Virus record (IMG/VR): IMGVR_UViG_3300046003_007389
Span: 1-49,216 of that record
Origin: a virus
Strand: one strand, 5' to 3'
DNA: 49,216 nt
In this document: one piece after another, positions 25,795-34,279 of the stretch
How the letters are laid out: the number at the start of each line of letters is the position of its first letter
How positions within the stretch are numbered: position 1 is the first letter of the stretch
Notes under the pieces: model-generated
Told to the model about the DNA's origin: nothing
Seen by the model: only the letters and a program-made list of their open reading frames with translations
The model's database searches: none
Translations under genes and position numbers: made by a program

Positions 25795-26306
25795 TAGAAT
25801 GGTAAATCGTCATCTTCGTCAACTTCACCTTTTGATCCGGAAGTATCATTGCTTGAAGTTCCTTTGCTATCTTCAAAATCTTTGATGTTTCCAAGAATTG
25901 GTAGGTTGCGATATTCTTCTTTTTCCTTGTCACTTGCTTCCGACCATTTTTTACCTCCATTTTGAGAAATAAAACCGTTTTGTCCAAAATCATCTTGTGG
26001 CGATTTTGTAACGACATTTACAGCCATATAGACAGCTCCTTCTTTTCCTTCAACCAAGTGATTTTCTTTAATTGGAATAAAAAGACCTTTAATTTCTTTG
26101 CCTTTTTTATTCTTCTTTTTCATTACCACGTGAACGAGTTTTGTCAGTGCAATACTGCCTGAGAATTTTTTTTGTGTAAAATCACCTGCAGGCTTGCTCT
26201 TTTTTTCTTTTTCTGCTGGCTTACCTTTTTTCTCGCTTTTAGGTGCTTCCGCTTTGCTTTTTTCTGCTCCTTTGTCTTTTTTAGACTTTTTGTCTTCTTT
26301 TGCCAT
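25794..26306 (-). CDS. SSB-like protein with acidic DDDLPF tip
   Basis: This protein of 170 residues has a Lys/Glu-rich, probably disordered N-terminus (1-42), a middle segment that could form an OB fold (FSGSIALTKLVHVVMKKK to VYMAVNVVTKSP), a Ser/Gly-rich linker, and the C-terminal tip DEDDDLPF, which is the hallmark of bacterial SSB proteins that recruit repair and replication enzymes. A single-stranded DNA-binding role is likely. The OB fold is inferred. The placement of a basic stretch before the OB domain is unusual. Confidence 0.75.
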   Translation of the reverse strand: MAKEDKKSKKDKGAEKSKAEAPKSEKKGKPAEKEKKSKPAGDFTQKKFSGSIALTKLVHVVMKKKNKKGKEIKGLFIPIKENHLVEGKEGAVYMAVNVVTKSPQDDFGQNGFISQNGGKKWSEASDKEKEEYRNLPILGNIKDFEDSKGTSSNDTSGSKGEVDEDDDLPF

Positions 26307-26398
26307 TGTACTGTTTTTAAATTAGTTATTGAATAAAGAGGGTTTTTAGGCCCGCTGTTTTTTTTAATTATCTGAAGGATTTTTAAGTTAAAACAGGA

Positions 26399-26638
26399 TT
26401 ATTGAATAACCCTGTTTTCTAAATACCATTCTGTTGCATTTTTATCGTTAACAACTTTGAATCTTCCGCTGTTAAATCTTCCGCAATTACCTCTATTAAA
26501 TTTTGAAAGTTGTTTTAACATTATGTTTTTATCAGTAATGTTTGTTATAACCATTTGATTATCAAAGTGATTTACTACATATTGAAACTTGTCGTTTACT
26601 TTGTTTTCTCTTAAAAAATTGTTTGTTAAAGTTGCCAT
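26399..26638 (-). CDS. Unknown small early protein
   Basis: This protein of 79 residues is the first gene behind the promoter at 26670-26701. It has a mixed sequence with a basic, Asn/Gly-rich middle (KFNRGNCGRFNSGRFKV) and no membrane segment. I do not recognise it. Other early promoters are also followed directly by a small unknown gene. Confidence 0.6.
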   Translation of the reverse strand: MATLTNNFLRENKVNDKFQYVVNHFDNQMVITNITDKNIMLKQLSKFNRGNCGRFNSGRFKVVNDKNATEWYLENRVIQ

Positions 26639-26669
26639 AATATTTTGTTTTTTGTTGTTTCTACTTCAG

Positions 26670-26701
26670 CAAATATAAGGCAACATTTTCATACCGCAAA
26701 A
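26670..26701 (-). promoter_or_regulatory. Early promoter P26.7
   Basis: Read on the - strand: TTTTG at 26701-26697, 19 bases, then TATATTTG at 26677-26670. It lies between the helicase stop and the small gene at 26638 and is nearly identical to P32.3. Upstream of the -33 box is the palindrome TTTTGCAAAA. Confidence 0.85.
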
Positions 26702-26727
26702 CTTTTTGCAAAAAAAATGCAATTATT

Positions 26728-28356
26728 TTAAGAATACCTGTTTTGACAGTCTTTTATGACAAAATTTAGTCGACTATTTTTCCAGCTATATTGTTGAGCG
26801 TACTCTCTTATCGTTTGCTCTCCATTTCTTACCCATAACATACGATAGAGCCAATTTATATGATGTTTTTTAATTTCTCGATACTTTGTAAGCTCATCAA
26901 AATTCATGTCTTTAAATGCTTTGTTTTTTATCGATACACCTTGTTCGTCAACAATTTCAGAAAGAGATAATTCAATTTCTTTTCCTTTGTTTTTTTCTGG
27001 GTATTTAAAACCACAAAATGGACATAATTTATATGCCGCTAAAATTAAACGACCACAGCCCTCTTTTACTTTAGCGGCACCTTTGATTTTGTTAAATTTA
27101 CTATCTTCACCACAAACTTTCATTGGCGGAACTCCTCCTCCTGGCTTAACTTCATCATGCCAAAGTCCCCAATTTCTATCAACATCATAAGGTCCGAAAC
27201 GTGATTTATTTCCGCCAAAATCAAGTACAGTGAAGTGAGTTTTTGAACTTGGGTCATTTCTTAAAATCCTTGCCCCTCGACCAATCATTTGCAGATATAA
27301 CACTAAAGACATGGTTGCTCGATAAAGAGCGATAACTTTTACGGTTGGATCATCAAAACCTGTTGTCGCGATATCAACATTAACAAGAACTCCGTCTTTA
27401 CTTTGTTTAAACCATTTAAAAACCTCATCACGTTCACCGCTTAATTCATAAAAGTGCTTTTGATAAAGTTGGTATGATTTGAATTTTTCCTTAAATATTG
27501 CTTCGTTGGCTTGATTCCATTTTTTTGGTTCTTTTGGAACTGTTTTAGAACTACTAATAAATTTCGCGTTTATTCCCGCTTTTTTTAGCTCCTTAGCCGT
27601 TTTTATTGCGTGCTCTACATTACAGCAAAAGACCATCATTTTTTGTCCCTCACAGAGCTTTAAATAGTTTTTAACTAAACCTTTGTATAATTTAGCGTTG
27701 TCAAACTTCTTAAACATTGATGTTTCTGAATAATCACCTTTCATTTTATTTACAGAAACACCACTTAAATCAGGTGTGCCGCAATCGTAAATATCGCAAT
27801 TTAAAAGATATCCTTTTTTAATAAGCCATTTAATTGGTTTTCCTTGTACGATTGTATTATACTGAACACCGAGTTGAGTCATTTTCCCTCCTCTTACAGG
27901 TGTAGCAGTAAAACCAATAACATATTTCTTATCTAAAAAATTATTATCAAAAACATGATTGAATTCTTGTTTATGAGCTTCGTCAATAATAATAAGACCA
28001 ACTTCATTTTGAATAAAAGAACGCCAGACAGGATTATTCATTCTATTTCTCAAAGTTTGAGACATAGCGATATAAATGCTTTTGTTTTTATCAATAAATT
28101 TTGTACCCGCTTGAATATAAAAAGGGTCCATATCAAAACTCTCAATCGTTCCGCCTGCCTGAGCTAAAAGTTCAGTTCTGTCGGTTATAATTAATACCTT
28201 TTTATTTTTTAAAGATGTTTGTTTTGCTATGTATGAAAACATGACAGTTTTTCCAGAACCTGTTGCTGATTGACCAAGTACGTGCTTATTTCCTTTTTTA
28301 AATTCTTTTAATATTTGATCTACAAATTTCTTTTGATGCTTATATAATTGAATCAT
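26728..28356 (-). CDS. SF2 DEAD/DEAH-box helicase
   Basis: This helicase of 542 residues has a complete motor. Domain 1 has ATGSGKT (31-37), DEAH (125-128) and FTATP (149-153). Domain 2 has the TTGFDDPTV and QMIGRGARI motifs. A zinc-finger-like cluster (GCGRLILAAYKLCPFCGFKY) precedes the C-terminal helical part. Phage relatives such as UvsW unwind branched DNA and promote recombination-dependent replication. It is the last gene of the recombination operon after annealing protein, exonuclease and SMC-like ATPase; its start is one base from the stop of the ATPase gene. Confidence 0.95.
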   Translation of the reverse strand: MIQLYKHQKKFVDQILKEFKKGNKHVLGQSATGSGKTVMFSYIAKQTSLKNKKVLIITDRTELLAQAGGTIESFDMDPFYIQAGTKFIDKNKSIYIAMSQTLRNRMNNPVWRSFIQNEVGLIIIDEAHKQEFNHVFDNNFLDKKYVIGFTATPVRGGKMTQLGVQYNTIVQGKPIKWLIKKGYLLNCDIYDCGTPDLSGVSVNKMKGDYSETSMFKKFDNAKLYKGLVKNYLKLCEGQKMMVFCCNVEHAIKTAKELKKAGINAKFISSSKTVPKEPKKWNQANEAIFKEKFKSYQLYQKHFYELSGERDEVFKWFKQSKDGVLVNVDIATTGFDDPTVKVIALYRATMSLVLYLQMIGRGARILRNDPSSKTHFTVLDFGGNKSRFGPYDVDRNWGLWHDEVKPGGGVPPMKVCGEDSKFNKIKGAAKVKEGCGRLILAAYKLCPFCGFKYPEKNKGKEIELSLSEIVDEQGVSIKNKAFKDMNFDELTKYREIKKHHINWLYRMLWVRNGEQTIREYAQQYSWKNSRLNFVIKDCQNRYS

Positions 28357-30027
28357 TTAGTCTTTCATTAAAATTTCACCATTTTCTAACAAAATCTCTC
28401 CATCTTTTAATTGTGACGCTTTAAAATCACCTGTCCAATTAACAAATAACCACAAGTTAAGTTCTTTAGCCATTTTTTCTAAAAGCTCTCTCGTCTTTTG
28501 GTCAATCGGCACATCATCAATCCAAAGGTATGGTAAGGTTTTGTTTTTTTGGCTCAATAAGTAGTTTTGAATTAACAAACAAATCATAGGCTTTTGCGTG
28601 CCACTATATGCTGAAATTTTGCGTAATTCCTTGTTCTTGTTATTAAAGTATTTTGGATCATAAGTTCCGTCATACATCAAATAAATGTTTTCATCTTCTT
28701 CAGCATTTTGATCAGTACAAATGTATAAACCTTCAACACCTGTATCAATTTCAGTTAATTTTAAAAAGTAATCCTTTTTAATATCATTGACTGTTTCGTT
28801 TGCATCGGCCCAATCATGGTATGAATTAACTGCAAGAGCTGTTTTATTGTAATTTTTAGCTGATTCAAGTTGTGCTTTTGCTTCTTCTAATTCAGCAATT
28901 AAATCGGTATTATCAATCTTTAATTCAGAATCTTCTAAATCTTTGTATGACTGTTTGATTTTTTTGTATTTTTTCAAAAGTTTAAAAACCTCCTGGTCTT
29001 CATTTTCAAAATCCTTAGGCTTTGAAACAATTTTTCCGTCTGACGCAAATGAAATTCCTTTTAATGTTTTTTGACCTTCGACTTTTGGCAAGTGGCTTAA
29101 AACAACTTTTAAAACTCTTTCATAATCATCAGCGTCATTGTAAAGGATTTTTACAGAATCTTTTATGTCTTGAATTGCTTTTTGTTTCTTTTTTAATAAA
29201 TCATTAAATGCGTAAATCTTTGAGTTGATATCCCTTGCTTTAGAAACTAATTCACTTCCCTCTAATTTTAATTTGGTTAATTTCGCGTCCCTTGTTTGTT
29301 CAAGATTTGTTTGTGCAAGAGTTATTTTAGCGTCAATAGTATTAACTGTTTTTTGTAGTTGTTCAGTATCTTTTATTTTCCTTCTATCAGTAAAAATAAT
29401 ACCTTTTTTAGTCATGTCATCAGCAATTCCACCAACTTCTTTTCGTTTCATATCCATATGAGCTCTGTGATTTTTTGCCAACTCAATTTTATGAATAATG
29501 CTTTCGGTATATTTTGGGTGGTTTTTATTATAGATAACACCTTGTTCTTCAAGTTCTTTTTGGTACAACTCAAGTAAAATATTTCTTTGAGTTGTTGGAT
29601 TTTCACTTGTTAATTCATCTAAACGCCAGGTTAATGCTGTTTGAAGTGATTTTAAATAACTTGCCGGAGTTGCTCTTTGTCCGTCAAGTACTACATCTTT
29701 AACTTTGTTTCCGTCTTTGTCTATACCATATAAAAAGTAATTCAAAGATCCTGTTTTTATATCAGTTCTACAACCAACAAATATTGACATATCTCCGTCA
29801 GATAATTGAGTTGTAATATCAATGTCACCATAAAGATTTTTGTCTGTTAAAACGCCACTTCCTTGCGTAGTTAGCCGCATTGCTCTATTAAGCGTAGTTT
29901 TTCCAGAACCAACTTCACCTTTAATAAGTGTTAATCTATTTTCTTCGTTAAATTCTAAATCAACAGCCTTCAATCCTCCAAAAGACTTTGCTACTGATAA
30001 ACCTACGATTTTCACTTGTTTTTGCAT
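28357..30027 (-). CDS. SMC/SbcC-like recombination ATPase
   Basis: This 556-residue protein has an N-terminal ABC-type head with Walker A GEVGSGKTTL (37-46), a long coiled-coil middle (about 195-440), and a C-terminal Walker B-like YLWIDDVPID. The SAYSGTQKP region probably holds the signature loop. Similar proteins occur with phage nucleases. It lies between a YqaJ-type exonuclease and an SF2 helicase, so a role in end processing or recombination is likely. No partner Mre11-type nuclease is seen. Confidence 0.85.
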   Translation of the reverse strand: MQKQVKIVGLSVAKSFGGLKAVDLEFNEENRLTLIKGEVGSGKTTLNRAMRLTTQGSGVLTDKNLYGDIDITTQLSDGDMSIFVGCRTDIKTGSLNYFLYGIDKDGNKVKDVVLDGQRATPASYLKSLQTALTWRLDELTSENPTTQRNILLELYQKELEEQGVIYNKNHPKYTESIIHKIELAKNHRAHMDMKRKEVGGIADDMTKKGIIFTDRRKIKDTEQLQKTVNTIDAKITLAQTNLEQTRDAKLTKLKLEGSELVSKARDINSKIYAFNDLLKKKQKAIQDIKDSVKILYNDADDYERVLKVVLSHLPKVEGQKTLKGISFASDGKIVSKPKDFENEDQEVFKLLKKYKKIKQSYKDLEDSELKIDNTDLIAELEEAKAQLESAKNYNKTALAVNSYHDWADANETVNDIKKDYFLKLTEIDTGVEGLYICTDQNAEEDENIYLMYDGTYDPKYFNNKNKELRKISAYSGTQKPMICLLIQNYLLSQKNKTLPYLWIDDVPIDQKTRELLEKMAKELNLWLFVNWTGDFKASQLKDGEILLENGEILMKD

Positions 30028-30033
30028 GATTTT

Positions 30034-30918
30034 TTATTTTAAATAGACATTTAATTTTTCTTTGTTTTGCTTATAAAAATCAATTTGATTGTATAATATT
30101 TCTTTTAAATTTCCGGGTTTTTCTAAAAACTGATTAACAGTGCTTTCAGCGATGCAAATTCTTTTCAATAAAGCATTTTGATGAGTTTTTGATGCTTTTA
30201 CTGTTTGAATTGAAATTGGACATTCTTTTAAAAACTCTTTATAAAGGTCAAAAATATCTCCGTCATAGTTTAGATATTTTTCAATGTTAATTGGCGGCTC
30301 AGCGACCACATAATACGCCGTATCAACTTGCCAAGCAATCATTTGTCCTTGCACTTGCCAAAAGTCCATACCTTTTTCGTCCATTGCATCAAAAGTTCTT
30401 TCATAATGACTGCTCCAAGATGTGCAGGCTTTCATTTCAACAGTTGCGATCGTTTTTTTAGTTTCTTTGTTAATAAAAATAGAATCACTTGAAACTCCGG
30501 CATTTGGCATGGTTGGAAATTGTTTGAAACCAACGCTTTTAATTTTACCTTCAACACCAAGTTCTTTTAACCTCTTTTTGGTTGCTTTTTGAATAAGCGG
30601 TTCGACTTTTGTGCCATATCTCATATCTTTCGTACCAATACCCATATCAACATATCTTCCCGTCTTACGCTCCATCGCGTTTTCGTAAATATATTTTAAT
30701 GCAGTATTTCCAAGTTGAAAAATTTTGTCAACTTCATTCCAACTAATTCTAGCCCCTGATTGACCGCAAGACATCAAATTTTTTAACTGAGCACCTGTCC
30801 AACGCCCAAGTCTTTGCATTCGCCACTCATCAGTTCTTTGCAGTTCTTTGACAGGTTTTTCATCAACAATATCTAAAACAATTGATGATTTTTTTGGTTT
30901 TTTAAATCCCTTACTCAT
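30034..30918 (-). CDS. YqaJ-type exonuclease
   Basis: I choose the ATG at 30918 (294 residues), which overlaps the annealing protein's stop in ATGAGTAA; a longer reading runs back through that gene. The PD-(D/E)xK core is clear: TDEWRMQRLGRWTG (29-42), YGTKVEP (101-107), Asp145 in GVSSDS, the E-x-K pair in VEMKAC (Glu161, Lys163), then QVQGQM (188-193). Such 5'-3' exonucleases pair with single-strand annealing proteins to make a recombination system like Red or RecET, which fits the gene order. Confidence 0.88.
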   Translation of the reverse strand: MSKGFKKPKKSSIVLDIVDEKPVKELQRTDEWRMQRLGRWTGAQLKNLMSCGQSGARISWNEVDKIFQLGNTALKYIYENAMERKTGRYVDMGIGTKDMRYGTKVEPLIQKATKKRLKELGVEGKIKSVGFKQFPTMPNAGVSSDSIFINKETKKTIATVEMKACTSWSSHYERTFDAMDEKGMDFWQVQGQMIAWQVDTAYYVVAEPPINIEKYLNYDGDIFDLYKEFLKECPISIQTVKASKTHQNALLKRICIAESTVNQFLEKPGNLKEILYNQIDFYKQNKEKLNVYLK

Positions 30919-31423
30919 CTTTCTTTTTGTCTTTCTTTTTTGATAAATTATATCCGGCTGAAACTGCTCTTCCAAGGTTCCTACCAAATACATTTCCAAA
31001 AGTTGCAAGTGCGTTTCCTATTGCTGAAGTTCTGGCATTTGGAGCACAATATTCAAGAGAGTTTGTGATTTTTCCTTGAGGAAATTTATGTACTAAAGAC
31101 CCACTTTTTGCGGCTATTGGTTTAGCTCCTGTTCCTGTAATAATTCGATGTTCAGCATTTGGATAACTTGGTAAAACAGATATTTTAACAGTACAAAGAA
31201 TTTCATTTTCAATTTGTTTGTAATTTTCATCAACAACATCAAACTCATCAAAAATAATATCGGCCAAGGCTTGTTGGATTTGAATTGGAACATATTGTGA
31301 AGACTTTCCTCCTCCAAGAGTTCTTGACTTTACCCAACTATCATTTGGCGCCTGCTGTAACGCTTCTTTCCAGGCTTCTTTTGTTTTAAAATTATGCGTT
31401 TCCTTTGTTTTACTATCACTCAT
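30911..31423 (-). CDS. Single-strand annealing protein (Rad52/ERF-like)
   Basis: The ATG at 31423 gives 170 residues; a TTG two codons earlier is less likely. The core from about residue 44 (YVPIQIQQALADIIFDE) to 150 has the pattern of phage annealing proteins: TVKISVLPSYP, a GTGAKPI turn and TSAIGNALATFGNVFGRNLG. The C-terminus is a basic-acidic tail (SKKKDKKKDE). It lies directly before the exonuclease. Precise family (ERF, Sak or another) cannot be settled by eye. Confidence 0.74.
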   Translation of the reverse strand: MSDSKTKETHNFKTKEAWKEALQQAPNDSWVKSRTLGGGKSSQYVPIQIQQALADIIFDEFDVVDENYKQIENEILCTVKISVLPSYPNAEHRIITGTGAKPIAAKSGSLVHKFPQGKITNSLEYCAPNARTSAIGNALATFGNVFGRNLGRAVSAGYNLSKKKDKKKDE

Positions 31424-31703
31424 TATCAAATCTTTTTACAGGTATTAAAACTCTTTTTTTACTTATCCAAGCGGCAAATTCTTTTGTATCGGTATGTTCG
31501 TCAAGTATGTATGGGTCATTTTCAATTTCACCTTTTGAATCTTTTAGCCAATATGGAAGTCCAAATCGAAGTTTCCATTTTTTTTTACCTTTTTCAAGAT
31601 ATCTTTCTAATTCAAGGAAATTATCCTTTTCCGCCACCCTTAAATTTAGCGTTACCTTTATCAGGTTTTTTTGCTTTTTTTCCTTTTTCTTCTTTTTTGC
31701 CAT
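31416..31703 (-). CDS. Unknown basic protein
   Basis: This protein of 95 residues starts with a Lys run (MAKKKKKEKKQKN) and continues with a basic, aromatic part (KKWKLRFGLPYWLKD). No known motif is visible. Its 3' end overlaps the annealing protein start by 8 bases and its 5' end overlaps the upstream gene by 83 bases. It may be a helper of the annealing protein, judging only by coupling. Confidence 0.55.
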   Translation of the reverse strand: MAKKKKKEKKQKNLIKVTLNLRVAEKDNFLELERYLEKGKKKWKLRFGLPYWLKDSKGEIENDPYILDEHTDTKEFAAWISKKRVLIPVKRFDNE

Positions 31704-31929
31704 AACCGAATTGATTCATTACTTTTTTAACGTCTTTTTTCGAATAGCCAACTCTACGATTATGCCCATTACAGCAAATCCAACAGCTCTCCTCTGTATG
31801 ATGACCTGCAAATCCAGATTTCTCTGTTTTTCCTTGTTCGTTAATAATTGAGCACCACCAAGTATCATCGTAAAAAACCGGAATCTTTACAAACTCCGGT
31901 TTTTTTTTATATTTTATTGGATATTTCAT
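31621..31929 (-). CDS. Unknown protein with Cys-rich CWICC motif
   Basis: This protein of 102 residues carries a Cys/His cluster HHTEESCWICCNGHNRR that could bind a metal, and a Lys/Gly-rich tail. It may bind nucleic acid. A strong hairpin (31872-31905) falls within its first 20 codons. Its tail is read in another frame by the next gene over 83 bases. Confidence 0.55.
   Translation of the reverse strand: MKYPIKYKKKPEFVKIPVFYDDTWWCSIINEQGKTEKSGFAGHHTEESCWICCNGHNRRVGYSKKDVKKVMNQFGYGKKEEKGKKAKKPDKGNAKFKGGGKG
31872..31905 (-). terminator. Intrinsic-terminator-like hairpin inside a gene start
   Basis: AAAAAACCGGA (31872-31882) and TCCGGTTTTTT (31895-31905) form a perfect 11-base-pair stem with a 12-base loop and A/T tracts, so it could terminate in either direction. 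For leftward transcripts it falls within codons 9-20 of the CWICC-motif gene and could attenuate the recombination genes downstream. Confidence 0.5.
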
Positions 31930-32041
31930 TTATTGGTTTTTGAAAATTAATATCGTTACCATATTTAGAGCTAATTACTTCAACTCTATTATTATAAATA
32001 ATAGTCGTGATTCCTAAATTCTTTTGATTATAACTTTGCAT
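31907..32041 (-). CDS. Unknown 44-residue protein
   Basis: This small open frame starts at the ATG at 32041 and ends at TAA 31907-31909, overlapping the next gene's start by 23 bases. It begins MQSYNQKNLGITTI. It has no motif. Support is the tight spacing (6 bases after the upstream gene) and the lack of any other gene in this stretch. Confidence 0.5.
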   Translation of the reverse strand: MQSYNQKNLGITTIIYNNRVEVISSKYGNDINFQKPINEISNKI

Positions 32042-32047
32042 GATTTC

Positions 32048-32248
32048 TTATGAATTAAAATTAAAAATCAATGTTCCGTTAGCCCAATCAATTGTGGTAG
32101 TAGCTTGATTTAATCTTAAATCATTTTTTGCTTGATTTGCCACAGTAGGTGAATCGAATTTATAAGTGTTTTCAGAAATCTTTTTTGCTTGATAAAATTT
32201 TACAATTTGTTTAATTTGTCTTTTATCTTCTGTTAATAAATTTTTCAT
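32048..32248 (-). CDS. Unknown small early protein
   Basis: A longer frame starts at 32320, but its first 24 codons read through the promoter, so the ATG at 32248 (66 residues, starting MKNLLTEDKRQ) is the real start. It is charged with an amphipathic first half. It is the first gene behind P32.3. No function can be given. Confidence 0.6.
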   Translation of the reverse strand: MKNLLTEDKRQIKQIVKFYQAKKISENTYKFDSPTVANQAKNDLRLNQATTTIDWANGTLIFNFNS

Positions 32249-32278
32249 CTTTTTATGTTTTTTGTTGTTTCTACTCTG

Positions 32279-32310
32279 CGAATATAAGGCAACATTTTCA
32301 TACCGCAAAA
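32279..32310 (-). promoter_or_regulatory. Early promoter P32.3
   Basis: On the - strand: TTTTG at 32310-32306, 19 bases, TATATTCG at 32286-32279, then GCAGAGTAGAAACAAC. It separates the primase stop (32328) from the gene at 32248 and would drive the recombination operon. The 19-base spacer is identical to that of P26.7. Confidence 0.85.
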
Positions 32311-32327
32311 CTTTTTGCAAAAAAAAA

Positions 32328-33191
32328 TTAATATCTTATTCCATAGCTGTCAGCAATGTAAAAAAAACTTGATAAAGTAACTCGCTTCATATTTCTACAA
32401 TTGTCAAATTTCCTGTCTGCGTCCTTAAATTTATATCCGTGATTGTATTTGCTTACTCTGTGGAAATAATCCCTACCGTGCTCGCCAAATGCATTGTAAA
32501 GTGCTCCGGCTATTTTAACCCAATCGCTATATTCCGAAGTGATATCAATTGCATTACCTTCAATTAAAGAAACAACCGCTTCAACTTTATCTAAATTTCC
32601 TTTTGTTGCAAGGTCAGAAATCTTTTTCTTTTTTGGCTTTTTAGGTTTTTTAGGTAGATTAAAAATTTTCGCATCGGGATTGTAATACGCATTTTCGTCA
32701 ACACTAAAAAACCTTAACCTGGTGTAATCCTTGCAACTCTCATCAATTGTAATTCCGATATCTTTTAACTTTTCTTTAAAATATTCAAAATATTTAATCA
32801 AAGCCTTTTTTTCAGATATTTTAATTATAGCATAAACGCCTTTTTCGCTGATCGAAAAACCTACATAAACTGTTGAAGGGTGTTTCTTGAAAAAATTCTT
32901 TACAAGATTCATATCTGCTATTGGATTAGAATCCTTGTCTATATCGAGACATATTAGCTCGTTCTTTACTTTGATATTATCCAGATTTCTTATTCGCTTA
33001 AAAGTGGCTGAAATAGTCACACAAGGTATCTTAACTTTCATTCTTTTATCTTGTGTTTTTCGATACTTGTCTACCAGGCTTTTTAAATCACCTGGCGGAC
33101 ATATTGTATCTTTCAACCATTTATGTAAACTAAAGTCCTTTGGAACAGTATCTGAAACGTTTTTAAAATATGAAACTTTTGTTTTTTTCAT
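32328..33191 (-). CDS. Primase, AEP/VirE-N-like with PriCT-2 domain
   Basis: This protein of 287 residues combines an N-terminal BT4734-like primase-polymerase domain with a C-terminal PriCT-2 helical domain. In the first, ELICLDIDKDSN (about 78-89) supplies the acidic pair, VGFSISEKGVYAIIKI the conserved Ser/Gly region, and DESCKDYTRLRFFSVDENAYY the His/Arg-type end. The second contains the YSDWVKIAGALYNAFGEHG segment. Such proteins start DNA synthesis and usually work with a VirE/D5-type helicase, here encoded at 41617-42843. The start ATG touches the end of dnaN. Confidence 0.86.
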   Translation of the reverse strand: MKKTKVSYFKNVSDTVPKDFSLHKWLKDTICPPGDLKSLVDKYRKTQDKRMKVKIPCVTISATFKRIRNLDNIKVKNELICLDIDKDSNPIADMNLVKNFFKKHPSTVYVGFSISEKGVYAIIKISEKKALIKYFEYFKEKLKDIGITIDESCKDYTRLRFFSVDENAYYNPDAKIFNLPKKPKKPKKKKISDLATKGNLDKVEAVVSLIEGNAIDITSEYSDWVKIAGALYNAFGEHGRDYFHRVSKYNHGYKFKDADRKFDNCRNMKRVTLSSFFYIADSYGIRY

Positions 33192-34279
33192 TACTGCTGT
33201 AATAATACCGGAGCAATTAAACCTTTTCTTTTCTTTTCATTGATACAGAACATATTTTGTTGACCAATACCAAATTCAGCATTTTTTTCAAAAACACTTA
33301 AAACTTCAACCAATAACTTACTATTAAAACCAATAGTGAATTCTTTTTCTGTTTTAATTGGTAAATCTTCTTGAACTTTACTTGATGAATTCAGATTATC
33401 ACAACTCAAATTAAGATTATCTTTGGTAAAAATAAGTTTTACTGTTTGAACTTTTTCTTTACTTGATAAAGTACTTACTCTTCGAATTGATGTTAATAAT
33501 TTATCTTTATCAAGTTCTATTTTGGTAGCTGATTCTATTGTTTCAATAATTTTATTGAAAACTTGAACAGGAAAATTGCCTGCCTGCTGTATTGCCGAAA
33601 CTTCTTTTTTACCAAATTTAAAGAAAATTGTATTTGAGTTATATTTTAACTGAATTAAATCTTCTTCTTCTTCCATTAAAGAATGAATAGCCGTAGAAGT
33701 TTTGCCGCTTATTAAAATGTGAGCCTCATCGCCACCACCTTTAATTGTTTCTTGAAACAATGAAATTCTGTTTGTTGATCGTATAATGATCTTTTTTCCT
33801 ATTTCAATACTTAAGTTGCTCATAGGTTCTAAATCGTCATTTATGACGAATTTATTTGCTATTTTAAGAGTTTTTTTCAATGCTTTAGCACTTACTTCCG
33901 CTTTTAATTTTAACTTCTCGCCTTTTGCATCAGGAAACAGAGTGGCATCTTCTAAAGGAATTTCAAAGTCACCTTGAGCATGAATAATACTCATCATCTT
34001 TGAATCAACTTTGATTGTGATTTCTTGATTTTTAATTGTGCGAAGTGCAGCAAGTAACATTGAATAGTTAACACAAAAAGCCACTTCAACCTCGCTTTTT
34101 AAAATCTCTGAATTTTTACATCTAACTTCGTGATTATCTCCGGTAACTTGAATTTCTTTTTCAGTAATATCAATTTTTACGCATTGTAAAATTGGTACAA
34201 TATGATTTGGGTTAATAACCGCTTGAAGTGGATCAAGTACGTTAATTAAGACGTCACTATTAATTTTGATTTTTTTCAT
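33191..34279 (-). CDS. dnaN: DNA polymerase III sliding clamp (beta subunit)
   Basis: This 362-residue protein has the length and three-domain layout of bacterial beta clamps. Characteristic segments are KIKINSDVLINVLDPLQAVI, GDFEIPLEDATLFPD (after the first domain), the middle ANKFVINDDLEPMSNLSIE, and KEFTIGFNSKLLVEVL with the end APVLLQQ in place of the common PMRL. It would tether a DNA polymerase to DNA. No polymerase gene is seen in the window, so it may attract the host replicase. It overlaps the preceding gene by 20 bases. Confidence 0.93.
   Translation of the reverse strand: MKKIKINSDVLINVLDPLQAVINPNHIVPILQCVKIDITEKEIQVTGDNHEVRCKNSEILKSEVEVAFCVNYSMLLAALRTIKNQEITIKVDSKMMSIIHAQGDFEIPLEDATLFPDAKGEKLKLKAEVSAKALKKTLKIANKFVINDDLEPMSNLSIEIGKKIIIRSTNRISLFQETIKGGGDEAHILISGKTSTAIHSLMEEEEDLIQLKYNSNTIFFKFGKKEVSAIQQAGNFPVQVFNKIIETIESATKIELDKDKLLTSIRRVSTLSSKEKVQTVKLIFTKDNLNLSCDNLNSSSKVQEDLPIKTEKEFTIGFNSKLLVEVLSVFEKNAEFGIGQQNMFCINEKKRKGLIAPVLLQQ

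Noticed and set aside
25754-26017. Minus-strand frame of 87 codons over the SSB-like gene
   Set aside because: It overlaps two well-supported genes in another frame and has no domain; an A-rich DNA shadow.
30919-31008. Longer start for the YqaJ-type exonuclease
   Set aside because: It would lie within the annealing protein gene; the ATG at 30918 overlaps that gene's stop in the usual coupled fashion.
31394-31851. Plus-strand frames of about 100-150 codons rich in Phe and Ser
   Set aside because: They are the complements of Lys-rich early genes and lie against the direction of the block.
32249-32320. N-terminal extension of the gene at 32048-32248
   Set aside because: The extension translates promoter P32.3 and its leader; the same SQSRNNKK-like peptide appears upstream of 41369 for the same reason.
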